From: Pseudonocardia sp. TRM90224 | Lineage (GTDB): Bacteria > Actinomycetota > Actinomycetes > Mycobacteriales > Pseudonocardiaceae | DNA length: 64,000 bases | Direction: 5' to 3' | Assembly: GCF_021245725.1 (NCBI RefSeq) | Contig: NZ_JAJGSX010000015.1 | Location: forward strand, 124,001-188,000 | Shown: positions 27,294-35,407 of the stretch, in pieces | How the letters are laid out: every line of letters starts with the position of its first letter | Position numbering within the stretch: the stretch's first letter is position 1 | The notes under the pieces: generated by a model | What the model saw: only the letters and a program-made list of their open reading frames with translations | Told to the model about the DNA's origin: nothing | The model's database searches: none | Program-made: the position numbers and the translations under genes

Positions 27294-27320
27294 GTGCCTG
27301 GAAAGTGGCTTTCCAGGCAC
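27294..27320. repeat. Single family 2 hairpin in the 5' region of the DUF574 methyltransferase
   Basis: GTGCCTGGAAAG-TGG-CTTTCCAGGCAC, a perfect 12-bp inverted repeat with the TGG spacer, ends 17 bp before the ATG at 27338. It is a lone unit, unlike the other paired copies, and sits where the leader of the mRNA would be, so it might influence translation. Confidence 0.85.
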
Positions 27321-27337
27321 ACCCTAGGCTTGCCGTC

Positions 27338-28120
27338 ATGACGCGCCGGGGGGATCGCGGGATCGACACGACCGTTGCGCACAACGCACGGGTCTGGAAC
27401 TACTGGCTCGGCGGCAAGGACAACTACAGCGCCGATCGCGCGGCCGGTGACGTCGTGCACGGGCTGTTCCCGCTGATCGTCGACGTCGCCAGGGCCGACC
27501 GCGCGTTCCTCGGCCGGGCTGTGCACTTCCTCGCCGCCGAGGCCGGGATCCGGCAGTTCCTCGACATCGGCACCGGCCTGCCCACCGCGGCCAACACCCA
27601 CGAGGTGGCGCAGACGCTCGCGCCGGAGAGCCGGATCGTCTACGTCGACAACGACCCGCTCGTCCTCGCGCACGCCCGCGCGCTGCTGACCAGCACCCCG
27701 CAGGGCCGCACCGCCTACGTCGACGCCGACGCGCACGACCCGGCCGCGATCCTGGATGCCGCGCAGGGGACGCTCGACCTCGACCGCCCGGTCGCGGTGA
27801 TGATGCTCGGCATCCTCAACTTCGTCCTCGACGACGCCGACGCCCGCGGCGTCGTCTCGACGATCATGGGTGCGGTGCCGCCGGGCAGCTTCCTCGCGAT
27901 CACCCACCCGACCACCGAGCTGGGCGGGGAGGGCAACGTCGCGGCGATGGAGTTCTGGAACAAGAACGCCACCCCGCCGATCCGGGCGCGCAGCAGCGCC
28001 GAGTTCGCCGCCTTCCTCGACGGGCTGGAACCGGTGGAGCCGGGGATCGTGTCCTGCGCACGGTGGCGAACGGAAGCACCCACCGTGCCCCAGTTCGGTG
28101 CCGTGGCCCGCAAGCCCTGA
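27338..28120 (+). CDS. SAM-dependent methyltransferase, DUF574 (S-adenosyl methyltransferase) family
   Basis: 260 aa. The N-terminal ARVWNYWLGGKDNYSADRAA is the hallmark of the DUF574 family, which is expanded in actinobacteria. The SAM site is FLDIGTGLPTAANTHEVAQ (about residues 79-97) with YVDNDPLVLAHARALL, then AVMMLGILNFVLDD and LAITHPTTEL. Substrates are unknown; some family members are encoded beside BldB- or regulator-type genes, which is not the case here. The ATG at 27338 follows a family 2 hairpin. Stand-alone gene flanked on both sides by hairpin repeats. Confidence 0.88.
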   Translation: MTRRGDRGIDTTVAHNARVWNYWLGGKDNYSADRAAGDVVHGLFPLIVDVARADRAFLGRAVHFLAAEAGIRQFLDIGTGLPTAANTHEVAQTLAPESRIVYVDNDPLVLAHARALLTSTPQGRTAYVDADAHDPAAILDAAQGTLDLDRPVAVMMLGILNFVLDDADARGVVSTIMGAVPPGSFLAITHPTTELGGEGNVAAMEFWNKNATPPIRARSSAEFAAFLDGLEPVEPGIVSCARWRTEAPTVPQFGAVARKP

Positions 28121-28178
28121 CGGGCAGGTTGCACATCGAGGTCGGCCTCCGGATCGTGGTACTGGCCGGCCGGGATGT

Positions 28179-28250
28179 ATGCGTTCCGCACGCGAGGGCA
28201 GGAAAGCCACTTTCCTGCCCTGTGGGGGCCGGAAAGTGGCTTTCCTGCCC
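28179..28250. repeat. Family 2 hairpin pair preceded by a degenerate CGCGTGCG palindrome
   Basis: Unit C comes first and is degenerate (ATGCG-TTC-CGCACGCG, from 28179). Unit A follows, AGGGCAGGAAAG-CCA-CTTTCCTGCCCT (28195-28221, perfect). Unit B, GGGCCGGAAAG-TGG-CTTTCCTGCCC (28226-28250), has one mismatch. The order C-A-B is the mirror of the copy at 27163. It is part of the 328-bp gene-free gap 28121-28448, which otherwise holds only the variant at 28328. Confidence 0.88.
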
Positions 28251-28327
28251 TGTCCAGCCCGGGTGAGCTGCCCCGAGACAGTCCCGAGCCCGCCCACTCC
28301 CCCTGCGCACCCGGGGTGGGTCGGGGC

Positions 28328-28394
28328 GCCGGGAAAGCCACCTTCCCGGCCTGTGGCGCTGGGAAAGTGGCGCTGGGAAAGTGGCTTTCCCGGC
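28328..28394. repeat. Variant family 2 hairpin array with an internal 14-bp duplication
   Basis: First unit GCCGGGAA-AGCCACC-TTCCCGGC (28328-28350). In the second, GCTGGGAAAGTGGC occurs twice in direct tandem (28358-28371, 28372-28385) before TTTCCCGGC (to 28394). The duplication looks like replication slippage within a hairpin. It lies 54 bp from the 3' end of the Gfo/Idh/MocA gene in the 328-bp gap. Confidence 0.8.
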
Positions 28395-28448
28395 AACACA
28401 TGCGTCCCCACCCAGCCACCCGCAGCGCGGGACCGGAACTCGAACGAC

Positions 28449-29543
28449 CTACGCCAGCGCCGGCACCCCCACCACCGGGTCGGGCCGCTCGCACGTCGTC
28501 GTCAGTGTGATCGACGTCCGGGCCTCCGCGGCCTGCAGCACGGACTCCATGATCTCCAGCACGTGCAGCGCGATGTCGCCGTTGGCCCGGTGCGCCCGGT
28601 CCTCCGCGAGGCCGCGCGCGAGGTCGGCGAGTCCGTAGCCGCGGCCGGCGCCGGCGAAGCCCGCGAGCACGCCGACGTCGGTCCAGCGGTCGTCGCCGGC
28701 CGCCGGGTACAGCTCCACCGTGCCGTCGAAGTTGTTCGGGTCGGGCACCGAGAGCGAGCCCGCCGTGCCGTACACCTCGATCCGCGGCAGCCGCGCCGCC
28801 CAGGTGTCGAAGCTCATGACCAGCGTCGAGAGCGCCCCGGACGCGTGCTCCAGGATCGCGGTGACGTGCGTGTCGACCGTGACGTCGAACGTCGTGCCCG
28901 CGCGCGGACCCTGCCCGATCGTGCGGGTGCCCGACGGCCGCGACGACGAGCCGACGACCCGCGCGACCGGCCCCAGCAGGTGGATCAGGGCGCTCAGGTA
29001 GTACGGCCCCATGTCCAGCAGCGGCCCGCCGCCGCGCCGGTAGTAGAACTCGGGGTCGTGGTGCCAGCGCTCGTGGCCGGGCGTCGTCATGAAGGCCGTC
29101 GCCGAGTGCGGCGTCCCGATCCGCCCGGCGTCGACGACCGCCCGCGCGGTCTGCAGGCCGGTGCCGAGCACGGTGTCGGGCGCGCAACCCAGCCGCAGCC
29201 CCGCCGCCGCCGCGGCCTTGACCACCTCGCGGCCCTCCGCCACCGAGAGCGCGAGCGGCTTCTCGACGTACACGTGCTTGCCCGCCGCCAGCGCGTCCAG
29301 CGCGACCTCGCTGTGCGTCGCCGGCAGGGTCAGCACCAGCACGGCGTCGACGTCGTCCGCGGCGAGCAGCTCGGGCAGCGAGATCACCCGCGCGCCGTGC
29401 TGCGCCGCCAGCGCCGCCGCCCGTTCCGGCACGAGGTCGCACACGGCCGTGACCTGCGTCTGGGGCAACCGCGCGAGCGACTCCGAGTATTGCCCGGAGA
29501 TCGAGCCGGCGCCGATGATCCCGACCTTCAGCGGCTCGCCCAC
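28449..29543 (-). CDS. Gfo/Idh/MocA family oxidoreductase
   Basis: 364-aa NAD(P)-dependent sugar or cyclitol dehydrogenase. N-terminal Rossmann motif KVGIIGAGSISGQYSESLARL, then VLTLPATHSEVALDALAAGK, the conserved EKPLALSVAEG with catalytic-region Lys, and the GFO/IDH C-domain with GGGPLLDMGPYYLSALIHLLG. The GTG at 29543 overlaps the ThuA stop by 16 bp, so the genes are coupled. It is the last gene of the leftward ABC importer operon and probably oxidises the imported sugar or a derivative. Confidence 0.9.
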   Translation of the reverse strand: MGEPLKVGIIGAGSISGQYSESLARLPQTQVTAVCDLVPERAAALAAQHGARVISLPELLAADDVDAVLVLTLPATHSEVALDALAAGKHVYVEKPLALSVAEGREVVKAAAAAGLRLGCAPDTVLGTGLQTARAVVDAGRIGTPHSATAFMTTPGHERWHHDPEFYYRRGGGPLLDMGPYYLSALIHLLGPVARVVGSSSRPSGTRTIGQGPRAGTTFDVTVDTHVTAILEHASGALSTLVMSFDTWAARLPRIEVYGTAGSLSVPDPNNFDGTVELYPAAGDDRWTDVGVLAGFAGAGRGYGLADLARGLAEDRAHRANGDIALHVLEIMESVLQAAEARTSITLTTTCERPDPVVGVPALA

Positions 29544-30223
29544 AGCATCCCCCGCTCGATGATCGTCGTGACGTTCCGGTCGCGGACGACGTCCATGTCG
29601 TGGCCCGGCGTGCAGACGAACACCCGCCCCCGCCCCCATTGCCGGGTCCAGATCGCCGGCGAGGTGACCGGCCGGTGCCAGGGGTCCCATTCGCGCACGG
29701 CCTGCGTCGTGGTGGCCAGCACGTCGACGTAGTCGTCGGCCAGCACCCAGTACTGCTCGGTGACCAGGTCGAAGTCGCCGATCCCCTGCGTGATCGGGTG
29801 CTCCGCCGCGGCCGGCAGCATCTCCACGCGGTAGGGCACGAAGTTGTCGGCCTGCTCGCCCTTCCGCTCGGCGGGCGCCTTGCCGGGGTGGCAGGCGAAC
29901 TGCCCGCCGATGAGGTGCAGGTAGTCGCTGGAGCTGCGGTAGGAGTCGGCGATCCCACCGTGCCACCCGGCGAGGCCGGTCCCGTTCTCGACGGCCGCGA
30001 TGAGCCCGGCCAGCTCGTCCCGTTCGATCGTGCTCATCGTGACGCACTGGACGATGAGATCGACGGTCTCCATGTATGCGCCGTCGGCGTAGACGGCGGG
30101 CGAGTCCTCGATCCGGATCGTGTAGCCGTGCTCCTTCAGGTGCGGGACGAACTCGTCGGTCGCCTCGACGGGGTGGTGGCCCTCCCAACCTCCGCGCACG
30201 ACCAAGGCTTGCCGTTCTGTCAC
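29528..30223 (-). CDS. ThuA domain-containing protein (trehalose-utilisation-like)
   Basis: 231-aa ThuA-fold (glutamine-amidotransferase-like) protein. Visible: LVVRGGWEGHHPVEATDEFV at the N-terminus, DLIVQCVTM, GTGLAGWHGGIADSYR (the conserved GWHGG), HPITQGIGDFDLVTEQYWV and GRGRVFVCTPGHDMDVVRD. ThuA proteins help turn over trehalose or related disaccharides, often with a Gfo/Idh/MocA partner, as here. It lies 31 bp after the permease stop. The true substrate of the pathway is not shown by sequence. Confidence 0.88.
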   Translation of the reverse strand: MTERQALVVRGGWEGHHPVEATDEFVPHLKEHGYTIRIEDSPAVYADGAYMETVDLIVQCVTMSTIERDELAGLIAAVENGTGLAGWHGGIADSYRSSSDYLHLIGGQFACHPGKAPAERKGEQADNFVPYRVEMLPAAAEHPITQGIGDFDLVTEQYWVLADDYVDVLATTTQAVREWDPWHRPVTSPAIWTRQWGRGRVFVCTPGHDMDVVRDRNVTTIIERGMLWASR

Positions 30224-30254
30224 TGGCTGCGTTCCTTCCGAACGTCGGATGAGC

Positions 30255-31145
30255 TCACTTCGAGAACCCGGCGGTGAGGCCGGAAAGCAGCTGGCGGCGG
30301 CCGAGCACGTAGAGCGCGAGGATCGGCAACGTCGTGAGCACGACCGACGCGAGCACCGCCGGGATGTTGATGCTGTACTGCCCTTGGAACGTCCAGAGCG
30401 CGAGCGGCAGCACCCGCAGCTCGGGGCTCTGCGTGAGCACCAGCGGCAGCAGGAACATGTTCCAGACGTGCAGCGCCTGGTAGACGGTCACCGTGACCAG
30501 CGCGGGCCGGGTCAGCGGGAACGCGAGGCGCCACATCGTGCCCCACTCGCTGGCGCCGTCGAGCCGCATCGACTCGAACAGCTCCTTCGGCACGTCCCGC
30601 ACGAAGTTGGAGAGCACCAGCACCGAGAGCGGGATCGCGAAGGCGATCGAGGGCAGGATCAGCGCGAGCAGGCTGTCGTAGAGGTGCAGCCGGATGATGA
30701 TCAGGTAGACGGGGATGATCGTCGCCTGCAGCGGGATGGCGAGCCCCATCAGGAAGATGGCGTTGACCCCACGCAGGAACCGGCCGGTGCCGCGCACGAT
30801 CGCGAACGCCGCCATGAACGAGATCAGCACGGCGGGCACGGTCGCCCCGACAGTCACGATCACCGAGTTCGTGAAGTAGCGGATGAAGTCCGCCTCGATG
30901 ACCATCTGGTAGTTCTCGAGCGTCGGCTCGGTCGGCAGCGCGAGCGGGTTGGCCGAGAAGTAGCTGCTCTGGCTCTTGAAGCTGGTGATGAGGATCCAGT
31001 AGATCGGCACCACGGTGACGGCCAGCCAGATCCAGCCGGCGAAGCCCGCGAGGAAGTTGGGGCGGCGGACCGACCGGGACGTCGAGCTGCGGGTGGCCCG
31101 TTCCTGGCGCGGTGGCGCGGGCGGGGCCGCGGTACCGGTGGTCAT
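30255..31145 (-). CDS. Carbohydrate ABC transporter permease (MalG-type)
   Basis: 296-aa inner-membrane subunit of a CUT1 sugar importer. It begins with a Pro/Arg-rich cytosolic tail, then about six helices. The EAA loop, which contacts the ATPase, reads ELFESMRLDGASEWGTMWRL (about residues 190-209). The C-terminus QLLSGLTAGFSK is typical of MalG-like subunits (LTxGAVKG-type ending). ATG at 31145 nearly abuts the stop of the first permease. The ATPase gene is missing from the operon, so a shared MsiK-type ATPase elsewhere probably energises it. Confidence 0.92.
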   Translation of the reverse strand: MTTGTAAPPAPPRQERATRSSTSRSVRRPNFLAGFAGWIWLAVTVVPIYWILITSFKSQSSYFSANPLALPTEPTLENYQMVIEADFIRYFTNSVIVTVGATVPAVLISFMAAFAIVRGTGRFLRGVNAIFLMGLAIPLQATIIPVYLIIIRLHLYDSLLALILPSIAFAIPLSVLVLSNFVRDVPKELFESMRLDGASEWGTMWRLAFPLTRPALVTVTVYQALHVWNMFLLPLVLTQSPELRVLPLALWTFQGQYSINIPAVLASVVLTTLPILALYVLGRRQLLSGLTAGFSK

Positions 31146-31146
31146 C

Positions 31147-32088
31147 TCAGGCCCCTTCCAGCTGGCTGGCGTTCGGATCGGTGCCACCGATCCGGCGCAG
31201 CGCGAGCGCGATCACCAGCCCGACGACCACGAGGATCACCGCGATCATGCTGGCGGGCCCCATGAGGTTGCCGCGGAACCCGCGCAGGTACATGTCGAGC
31301 GCCAGCACCCTGGTCGCGTCGCTCGGCCCGCCCGCCGTCAGCACGAAGATCAGGTCGAAGAACGTCAGCGAGCCCGCCGCCATCAGCGTCGACGACGTGA
31401 TGATCGTGTACTTCAGCTGCGGCAGCGTGATCGAGAAGAACTGCCGCACGCGCCCGGCACCGTCGATCGTCGCGGCCTCGAACAGCGAGACCGGGATCTG
31501 CCGCACCGCGCCCTGGTAGATCAGCGAGTGGAACGGGATGAACTGCCAGGACACCACGAACACCACCACACCCACCGCGAGCCCCGGCTCGCCCAGCCAG
31601 TTCTGGGCGAGCAACTGCAGGCCCAGGCCCGCGCCGAGCCCGAAGTTCGGGTCGAGCAGCGCCTTGTAGGCGATCGCGATCGCAGCCGAGCTGAGCAGCA
31701 GCGGCACGAAGTAGAGAACGGCGAGCACCCCGCGGTAGCGCTGCTGACCGGAGATGAAGACCCCGATCAGGATGCTCAGCGGGGTCTGGACCAGCCAACA
31801 CAACACCATGATCAAGAAGGTGACGCCCAGTGCGTGCGGCAGCTGCGGATCGGACAGGAGCGTGGCCCAGTTGGCGAACCCGGCAGGCGTGATCGTGCCG
31901 ATCCCGTCCCACGTCGTGAAGCTCAGCACCACCACGCCGATGAGCGGGATGATGCCGAACGCCGTGAAGGCCACCAGTGCCGGCAGCACCAGCAACGCCA
32001 CCGCGCCACTGGACCCAGCGCCGCCGGATCCGGTGCCGCCGGAGCGGCGGCGGGCCGTCGGTGGGACCACGCCTGCCGCCACGCTCAC
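31147..32088 (-). CDS. Carbohydrate ABC transporter permease (MalF-type)
   Basis: 313-aa partner permease with about six membrane helices. The EAA loop is PVSLFEAATIDGAGRVRQFF (about residues 202-221), followed by SITLPQLKYTIITSS. The GTG at 32088 overlaps the substrate-binding-protein stop by four bases. A Gly/Ser-rich N-terminal stretch (SGGTGSGGAGSSGAV) precedes helix 1. Together with the MalG-type subunit and binding protein it forms the importer; specificity is set by the binding protein. Confidence 0.92.
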   Translation of the reverse strand: MSVAAGVVPPTARRRSGGTGSGGAGSSGAVALLVLPALVAFTAFGIIPLIGVVVLSFTTWDGIGTITPAGFANWATLLSDPQLPHALGVTFLIMVLCWLVQTPLSILIGVFISGQQRYRGVLAVLYFVPLLLSSAAIAIAYKALLDPNFGLGAGLGLQLLAQNWLGEPGLAVGVVVFVVSWQFIPFHSLIYQGAVRQIPVSLFEAATIDGAGRVRQFFSITLPQLKYTIITSSTLMAAGSLTFFDLIFVLTAGGPSDATRVLALDMYLRGFRGNLMGPASMIAVILVVVGLVIALALRRIGGTDPNASQLEGA

Positions 32089-33425
32089 GACTTCGGTACC
32101 GCGTTCATCGTGTCGGCGAACTGCTGCGGGCTGATGGTCAGGCCGAACAGCTTCTCGATGCTGTTGAGCAGCACCTCGGCGGCCGCCGGGCTCAGCGCCT
32201 GGTCCCACGACTGCTGGAAGACCGGCGCCTTGGAGGCCAGGTCATAGACGAACTGCAGCCACGTGGGGTCGGAGCCGGTCGAGAACTTCTTGTCGGCGCC
32301 GTTCACGATGGGGACCGTGCCGGCCTTGGTGATCCACGTGTCCACCTCGGTGTCGGTCAGCAGGCCCTTCGCGAAGTAGTTCTGCGCGATCGCCTTCTGC
32401 TCGGGGCTCGCCGCCGAGGAGATCGCGAGGTAGGAGGCCGGGTTGCCGACGGTGTTGCCGGGATCGCCCTTCCCGCCCTCGACGGTCGGGAAGGCCGAGT
32501 ACCCGAGGTGCCCGCCGGTGACGAAGTCGCCACCGGCCGAGCGCATGTTCCCGTAGGTCCAGGTGCCGTGCAGCATCATCGCGGCCTTGCCCGTGTAGAG
32601 CACGGCCTGGTCGGCGTTCGAGTCCGCCGTGATCGACTGGAACCCGGTGACGAACCCGCCGGCCTTCACCAGCTCCTGGATCTTCGTGAGCGCGTCGATC
32701 GCCGCGGGATGCGACCACGCGTTCGGCGTCGTGCCGGCCGCGATCGTCGTGAAGACCTCGGGCCCGCCGATCCGGTCGAACAGGTACTCGAGCCACATCA
32801 TGTTCGTCCACCGCGACTGGCCGCCGAGCGAGATCGGTGCGATGCCGGCCTTAGTGAACACCGGGACGAGCGCCATCAGCTCGCCCCACGTCTTCGGCGG
32901 CTGCGCGCCGACCTGCTCGAACACCTTCTTGTTGTAGAAGAGCACGATCGGCGAGACGGTCTCGCACGGGATCGCGTAGATCCGCCCGTCGACGGTCGCC
33001 GCGCCGAACGCCGAGCTGAAGAGCCGGTCCTTGACCGCGGGGTTGCTGGCGAACCAGTCGGTGAGGTCGTCGACCTGCTTGGCCTTGACGTAGTCGCGCA
33101 GACCGCCGCCGCCCCACGTCCAGATGATCGTCGGGGCTTGTCCCGCGCCGACGGCCGTGCGGATCTTGGTCTTGTAGGCGTCGTTCTGGAAGAAGGTCGA
33201 GGCGAGCTTGCCGTTGGGGTTCGCGGCGTTGAACGCCTCGATGCCCGCAAGCCGGATGCTCTCCTGAGGCTGTCCCGTCAGGTACCAGATCCCCGCTTCG
33301 CCCGCCCCGGCCTGCCCGGGACCGGCGGTCCCGCAGGCGCTCAGCGCTGCGCCGAGCGGCACGGCCGCAGCCGTGCCGAGGACGCCGGCGAGGAAGTTCC
33401 GTCGGGAGACACGGTTCAGATCCAC
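32085..33425 (-). CDS. Extracellular sugar-binding protein of ABC importer (probable lipoprotein)
   Basis: 446 aa, solute-binding protein family 1. The N-terminus has SRRNFLAGVLGTAAAVPLG, a twin-arginine-like signal, followed by a lipobox-like ALSAC with Cys about 31, so it is probably Tat-exported and lipidated. The mature part has FFQNDAYKTKIRTAVGAGQAP, PTIIWTWGGGGLRDYV and GKAAMMLHGTWTYGNMRSA, typical of CUT1 binding proteins. The GTG at 33425 follows a GGAG box. First gene of the importer operon, 175 bp from the divergent lacI gene, with two LacI-like operators between. Confidence 0.9.
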   Translation of the reverse strand: MDLNRVSRRNFLAGVLGTAAAVPLGAALSACGTAGPGQAGAGEAGIWYLTGQPQESIRLAGIEAFNAANPNGKLASTFFQNDAYKTKIRTAVGAGQAPTIIWTWGGGGLRDYVKAKQVDDLTDWFASNPAVKDRLFSSAFGAATVDGRIYAIPCETVSPIVLFYNKKVFEQVGAQPPKTWGELMALVPVFTKAGIAPISLGGQSRWTNMMWLEYLFDRIGGPEVFTTIAAGTTPNAWSHPAAIDALTKIQELVKAGGFVTGFQSITADSNADQAVLYTGKAAMMLHGTWTYGNMRSAGGDFVTGGHLGYSAFPTVEGGKGDPGNTVGNPASYLAISSAASPEQKAIAQNYFAKGLLTDTEVDTWITKAGTVPIVNGADKKFSTGSDPTWLQFVYDLASKAPVFQQSWDQALSPAAAEVLLNSIEKLFGLTISPQQFADTMNAVPKS

Positions 33426-33475
33426 GTCGATCTCCGATGCACCGGGCCGCAACAACGCGGCGTGGCTGTCTCGAT

Positions 33476-33571
33476 ACTTTTTCGAAAGTCTTGCGCGCCG
33501 CTGACCGTAAGATGCTGGCGTATGGCCGTCAAGGGCGGATTGACTGCGAATCGGCTTCGAAAACTTTTCGA
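33476..33571. promoter_or_regulatory. Two LacI-type operators between the sugar importer and lacI
   Basis: Site 1, ACTTT-ttcg-AAAGT (33476-33489, core TTTCGAAA), lies 51 bp upstream of the binding-protein start. Site 2, TCGAAAA-C-TTTTCGA (33557-33571), lies 28 bp upstream of the lacI ATG. Both are A/T-armed CG-centred palindromes. Their centres are 81 bp apart, so a tetramer could loop the DNA and silence both divergent promoters. Confidence 0.75.
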
Positions 33572-33599
33572 GATGGGCGGCTCGGGCTATGCTCCGCGC

Positions 33600-34634
33600 A
33601 TGCCCGTCCGCGGACCCAAGAGGCCGACGCTCGCCACGATCGCGGCGTCAGCAGGCGTCTCGGTCGCGACCGTCTCGAAGGTCGTGAACCGCAGGGACGA
33701 CGTCGCGCCCGACACCAGGGCGCAGATCGAGGAGTTGCTGCGCCAGCACGACTACCTCCCGCCCTCGGTGCGCAGGGCGCACGGCGCGACCACGACGGTG
33801 GAGCTGCTCATTCACGGCCGGTTCGGCGCGTACACGACGCAGGTACTCGAAGGGATCGTCGAGGCGGGCATCGAGGCCGGCACCGCGATCGTCGTCGGCA
33901 GGCTCGACGACCAGCACGTCCCGGGGACGACGCCGCACGCATGGGCCCGCGGGCTGCTTGCCGCCGGGCGGGCCGGGACGATCGTCGTCACCGGCGCGCT
34001 CTCCACCGCCCACGTCGACGCGCTCGCACAGGTCGGCATGCCGCTCGTGGTGATCGACCCGCTCAACCTGCCGCGCGCCGACGTCACGAGCGTCGGTTCG
34101 ACCAACTTCGCGGGCGGCATGACCGCGACCCGCCACCTCCTGGGGCTCGGCCATCGGGAGATCGCCTACATCGGCGGACCGCCGAGCTCGGGCTGCAACC
34201 AGGCCCGCCTGCACGGCTACCGGGCTGCGCTGGAGGGCGCAGGCGTGGCCCACCGGCCGGAGCTGGTGATCAACGACGAGTTCCACTACGAGGTGGGTCG
34301 CGTCGCCGGGGCGAAGCTGATCGACCTCCCGGACCGGCCCACCGCGATCGTCGGCGGGAGCGACACGATCGCCCTGGGTGTCATGGAGGCCGCGCGGGCC
34401 CGTGGCCTGCGGGTGCCCGACGAGCTCAGCGTCACCGGCTTCGACGACACCGAGCTCGCCACGATGGCCGCCCCGCAGCTGACGGTGATCCGCCAGCCGC
34501 TGCGCGAGATGGGACACGTCGCGCTGAGGACGGTGCTGCGGATGGGCGCGGGCGAGACGCTCGACTCGCACCACGTCGAGCTGGCGACGGAGCTGGTCGT
34601 GCGTGGCACGACCGCTCCGCCGCCGTTCAGTTAG
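33600..34634 (+). CDS. LacI family transcriptional regulator
   Basis: 344 aa. The HTH is at residues about 8-30 (PTLATIAASAGVSVATVSKV, then VNRRDDVAPDTRAQIEELL), followed by a periplasmic-binding-protein-like sensor with LGHREIAYIGGPPSSGC, PTAIVGGSDTIALGVMEAAR and VTGFDDTELATMAAPQLTVI. These are standard for sugar-sensing LacI repressors. The ATG at 33600 (MPVRGPKRPTL) is chosen over upstream in-frame starts that would span operator 2. It is divergent from the ABC importer, which it presumably represses until a sugar binds. Its stop lies in a 17-bp tandem repeat. Confidence 0.9.
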   Translation: MPVRGPKRPTLATIAASAGVSVATVSKVVNRRDDVAPDTRAQIEELLRQHDYLPPSVRRAHGATTTVELLIHGRFGAYTTQVLEGIVEAGIEAGTAIVVGRLDDQHVPGTTPHAWARGLLAAGRAGTIVVTGALSTAHVDALAQVGMPLVVIDPLNLPRADVTSVGSTNFAGGMTATRHLLGLGHREIAYIGGPPSSGCNQARLHGYRAALEGAGVAHRPELVINDEFHYEVGRVAGAKLIDLPDRPTAIVGGSDTIALGVMEAARARGLRVPDELSVTGFDDTELATMAAPQLTVIRQPLREMGHVALRTVLRMGAGETLDSHHVELATELVVRGTTAPPPFS

Positions 34635-34668
34635 CGCCGCCGTTCAGTTAGCGCCGCCGTTCAGTTAG
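34618..34668. repeat. Three exact 17-bp tandem repeats spanning the lacI stop codon
   Basis: Unit CGCCGCCGTTCAGTTAG repeats at 34618-34634, 34635-34651 and 34652-34668, then a truncated CGCCGCCG. Each unit ends in TAG; the first supplies the lacI stop. The 17-bp period shifts the frame, so two additional backup stops exist in different frames. Probably slippage-derived. Confidence 0.9.
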
Positions 34669-34691
34669 CGCCGCCGATCGGTTGGCCCGAC

Positions 34692-35273
34692 TCAGTCCTC
34701 GTCGCCGGTAGAGATGCCGCGAGCCGCCATCTCCTCGGAGCCGTTCACGACCTGGACCTGGTCGTTGATCTGCAGGGTCTCGAACCACACCTTGGAGTCC
34801 TCGATCGCGAGCCGCACGCAGCCGCTGGAGTTGGTATCGGTGTTGCCTGCGTGGAAGGCGATGCCGCCGTCCTGGAAGAAGACCGAGTTGGGCATGGGAG
34901 CCGGTTGCCCGTTCTCGTCCTTGAACTCGCCGCTGACGTGGTCCTTCTCCTTGCGGTACACCCGCAGCGAGTACCCGACCGGTGTCGGCGTCGCGGGGTC
35001 GCCGACCGCCACCTGCACCGGGCCTCGCTCGACCACGCCGTCCTTGATGAGCCACGCCTCGCGCGCCTCGAGGTCGACGCACGCCCTCGCCGTCACAGAG
35101 CACGGGGTGCCCTCGACGAGCGCCTGCGCGCGCATGGCCTGCTGCGCTTGTGAGCCGTTGCCGTCAGCGGTCGGTGCGGCCGCTGCCTGCCCGGACATCA
35201 CGACGATGCTTGTCGCGAGCACCGTCCCTACTCCTACGGCGGCCATCACCTTGTGCCGGCCGGACCGTCCCAT
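34692..35273 (-). CDS. Secreted L,D-transpeptidase (YkuD domain)
   Basis: 193-aa exported enzyme that forms or trims 3-3 peptidoglycan cross-links. A signal peptide (MAAVGVGTVLATSIVVMSGQAAA, ending about residue 33) is followed by a compact YkuD domain with catalytic His141 in FHAGN and Cys152 in SSGCVRL. It lacks the Ig-like domains of mycobacterial Ldt proteins, so it is a minimal form. The ATG at 35273 is chosen; a GTG six bases upstream is possible. Flanked by lacI (convergent) and secY (same strand). Confidence 0.88.
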   Translation of the reverse strand: MGRSGRHKVMAAVGVGTVLATSIVVMSGQAAAAPTADGNGSQAQQAMRAQALVEGTPCSVTARACVDLEAREAWLIKDGVVERGPVQVAVGDPATPTPVGYSLRVYRKEKDHVSGEFKDENGQPAPMPNSVFFQDGGIAFHAGNTDTNSSGCVRLAIEDSKVWFETLQINDQVQVVNGSEEMAARGISTGDED

Positions 35274-35407
35274 CGTCACCTGTTCCTGCTCCTTGCCTAA
35301 GTCCCGCTGTGGACGCCGTCGTCCCCCCACAGCATTGGACGTGCAGGATGGAAGCAGGTTGCTCTGTCTTTACCATCACTTTGGGCATCTCGCAGGGCCG
35401 AATGGCC

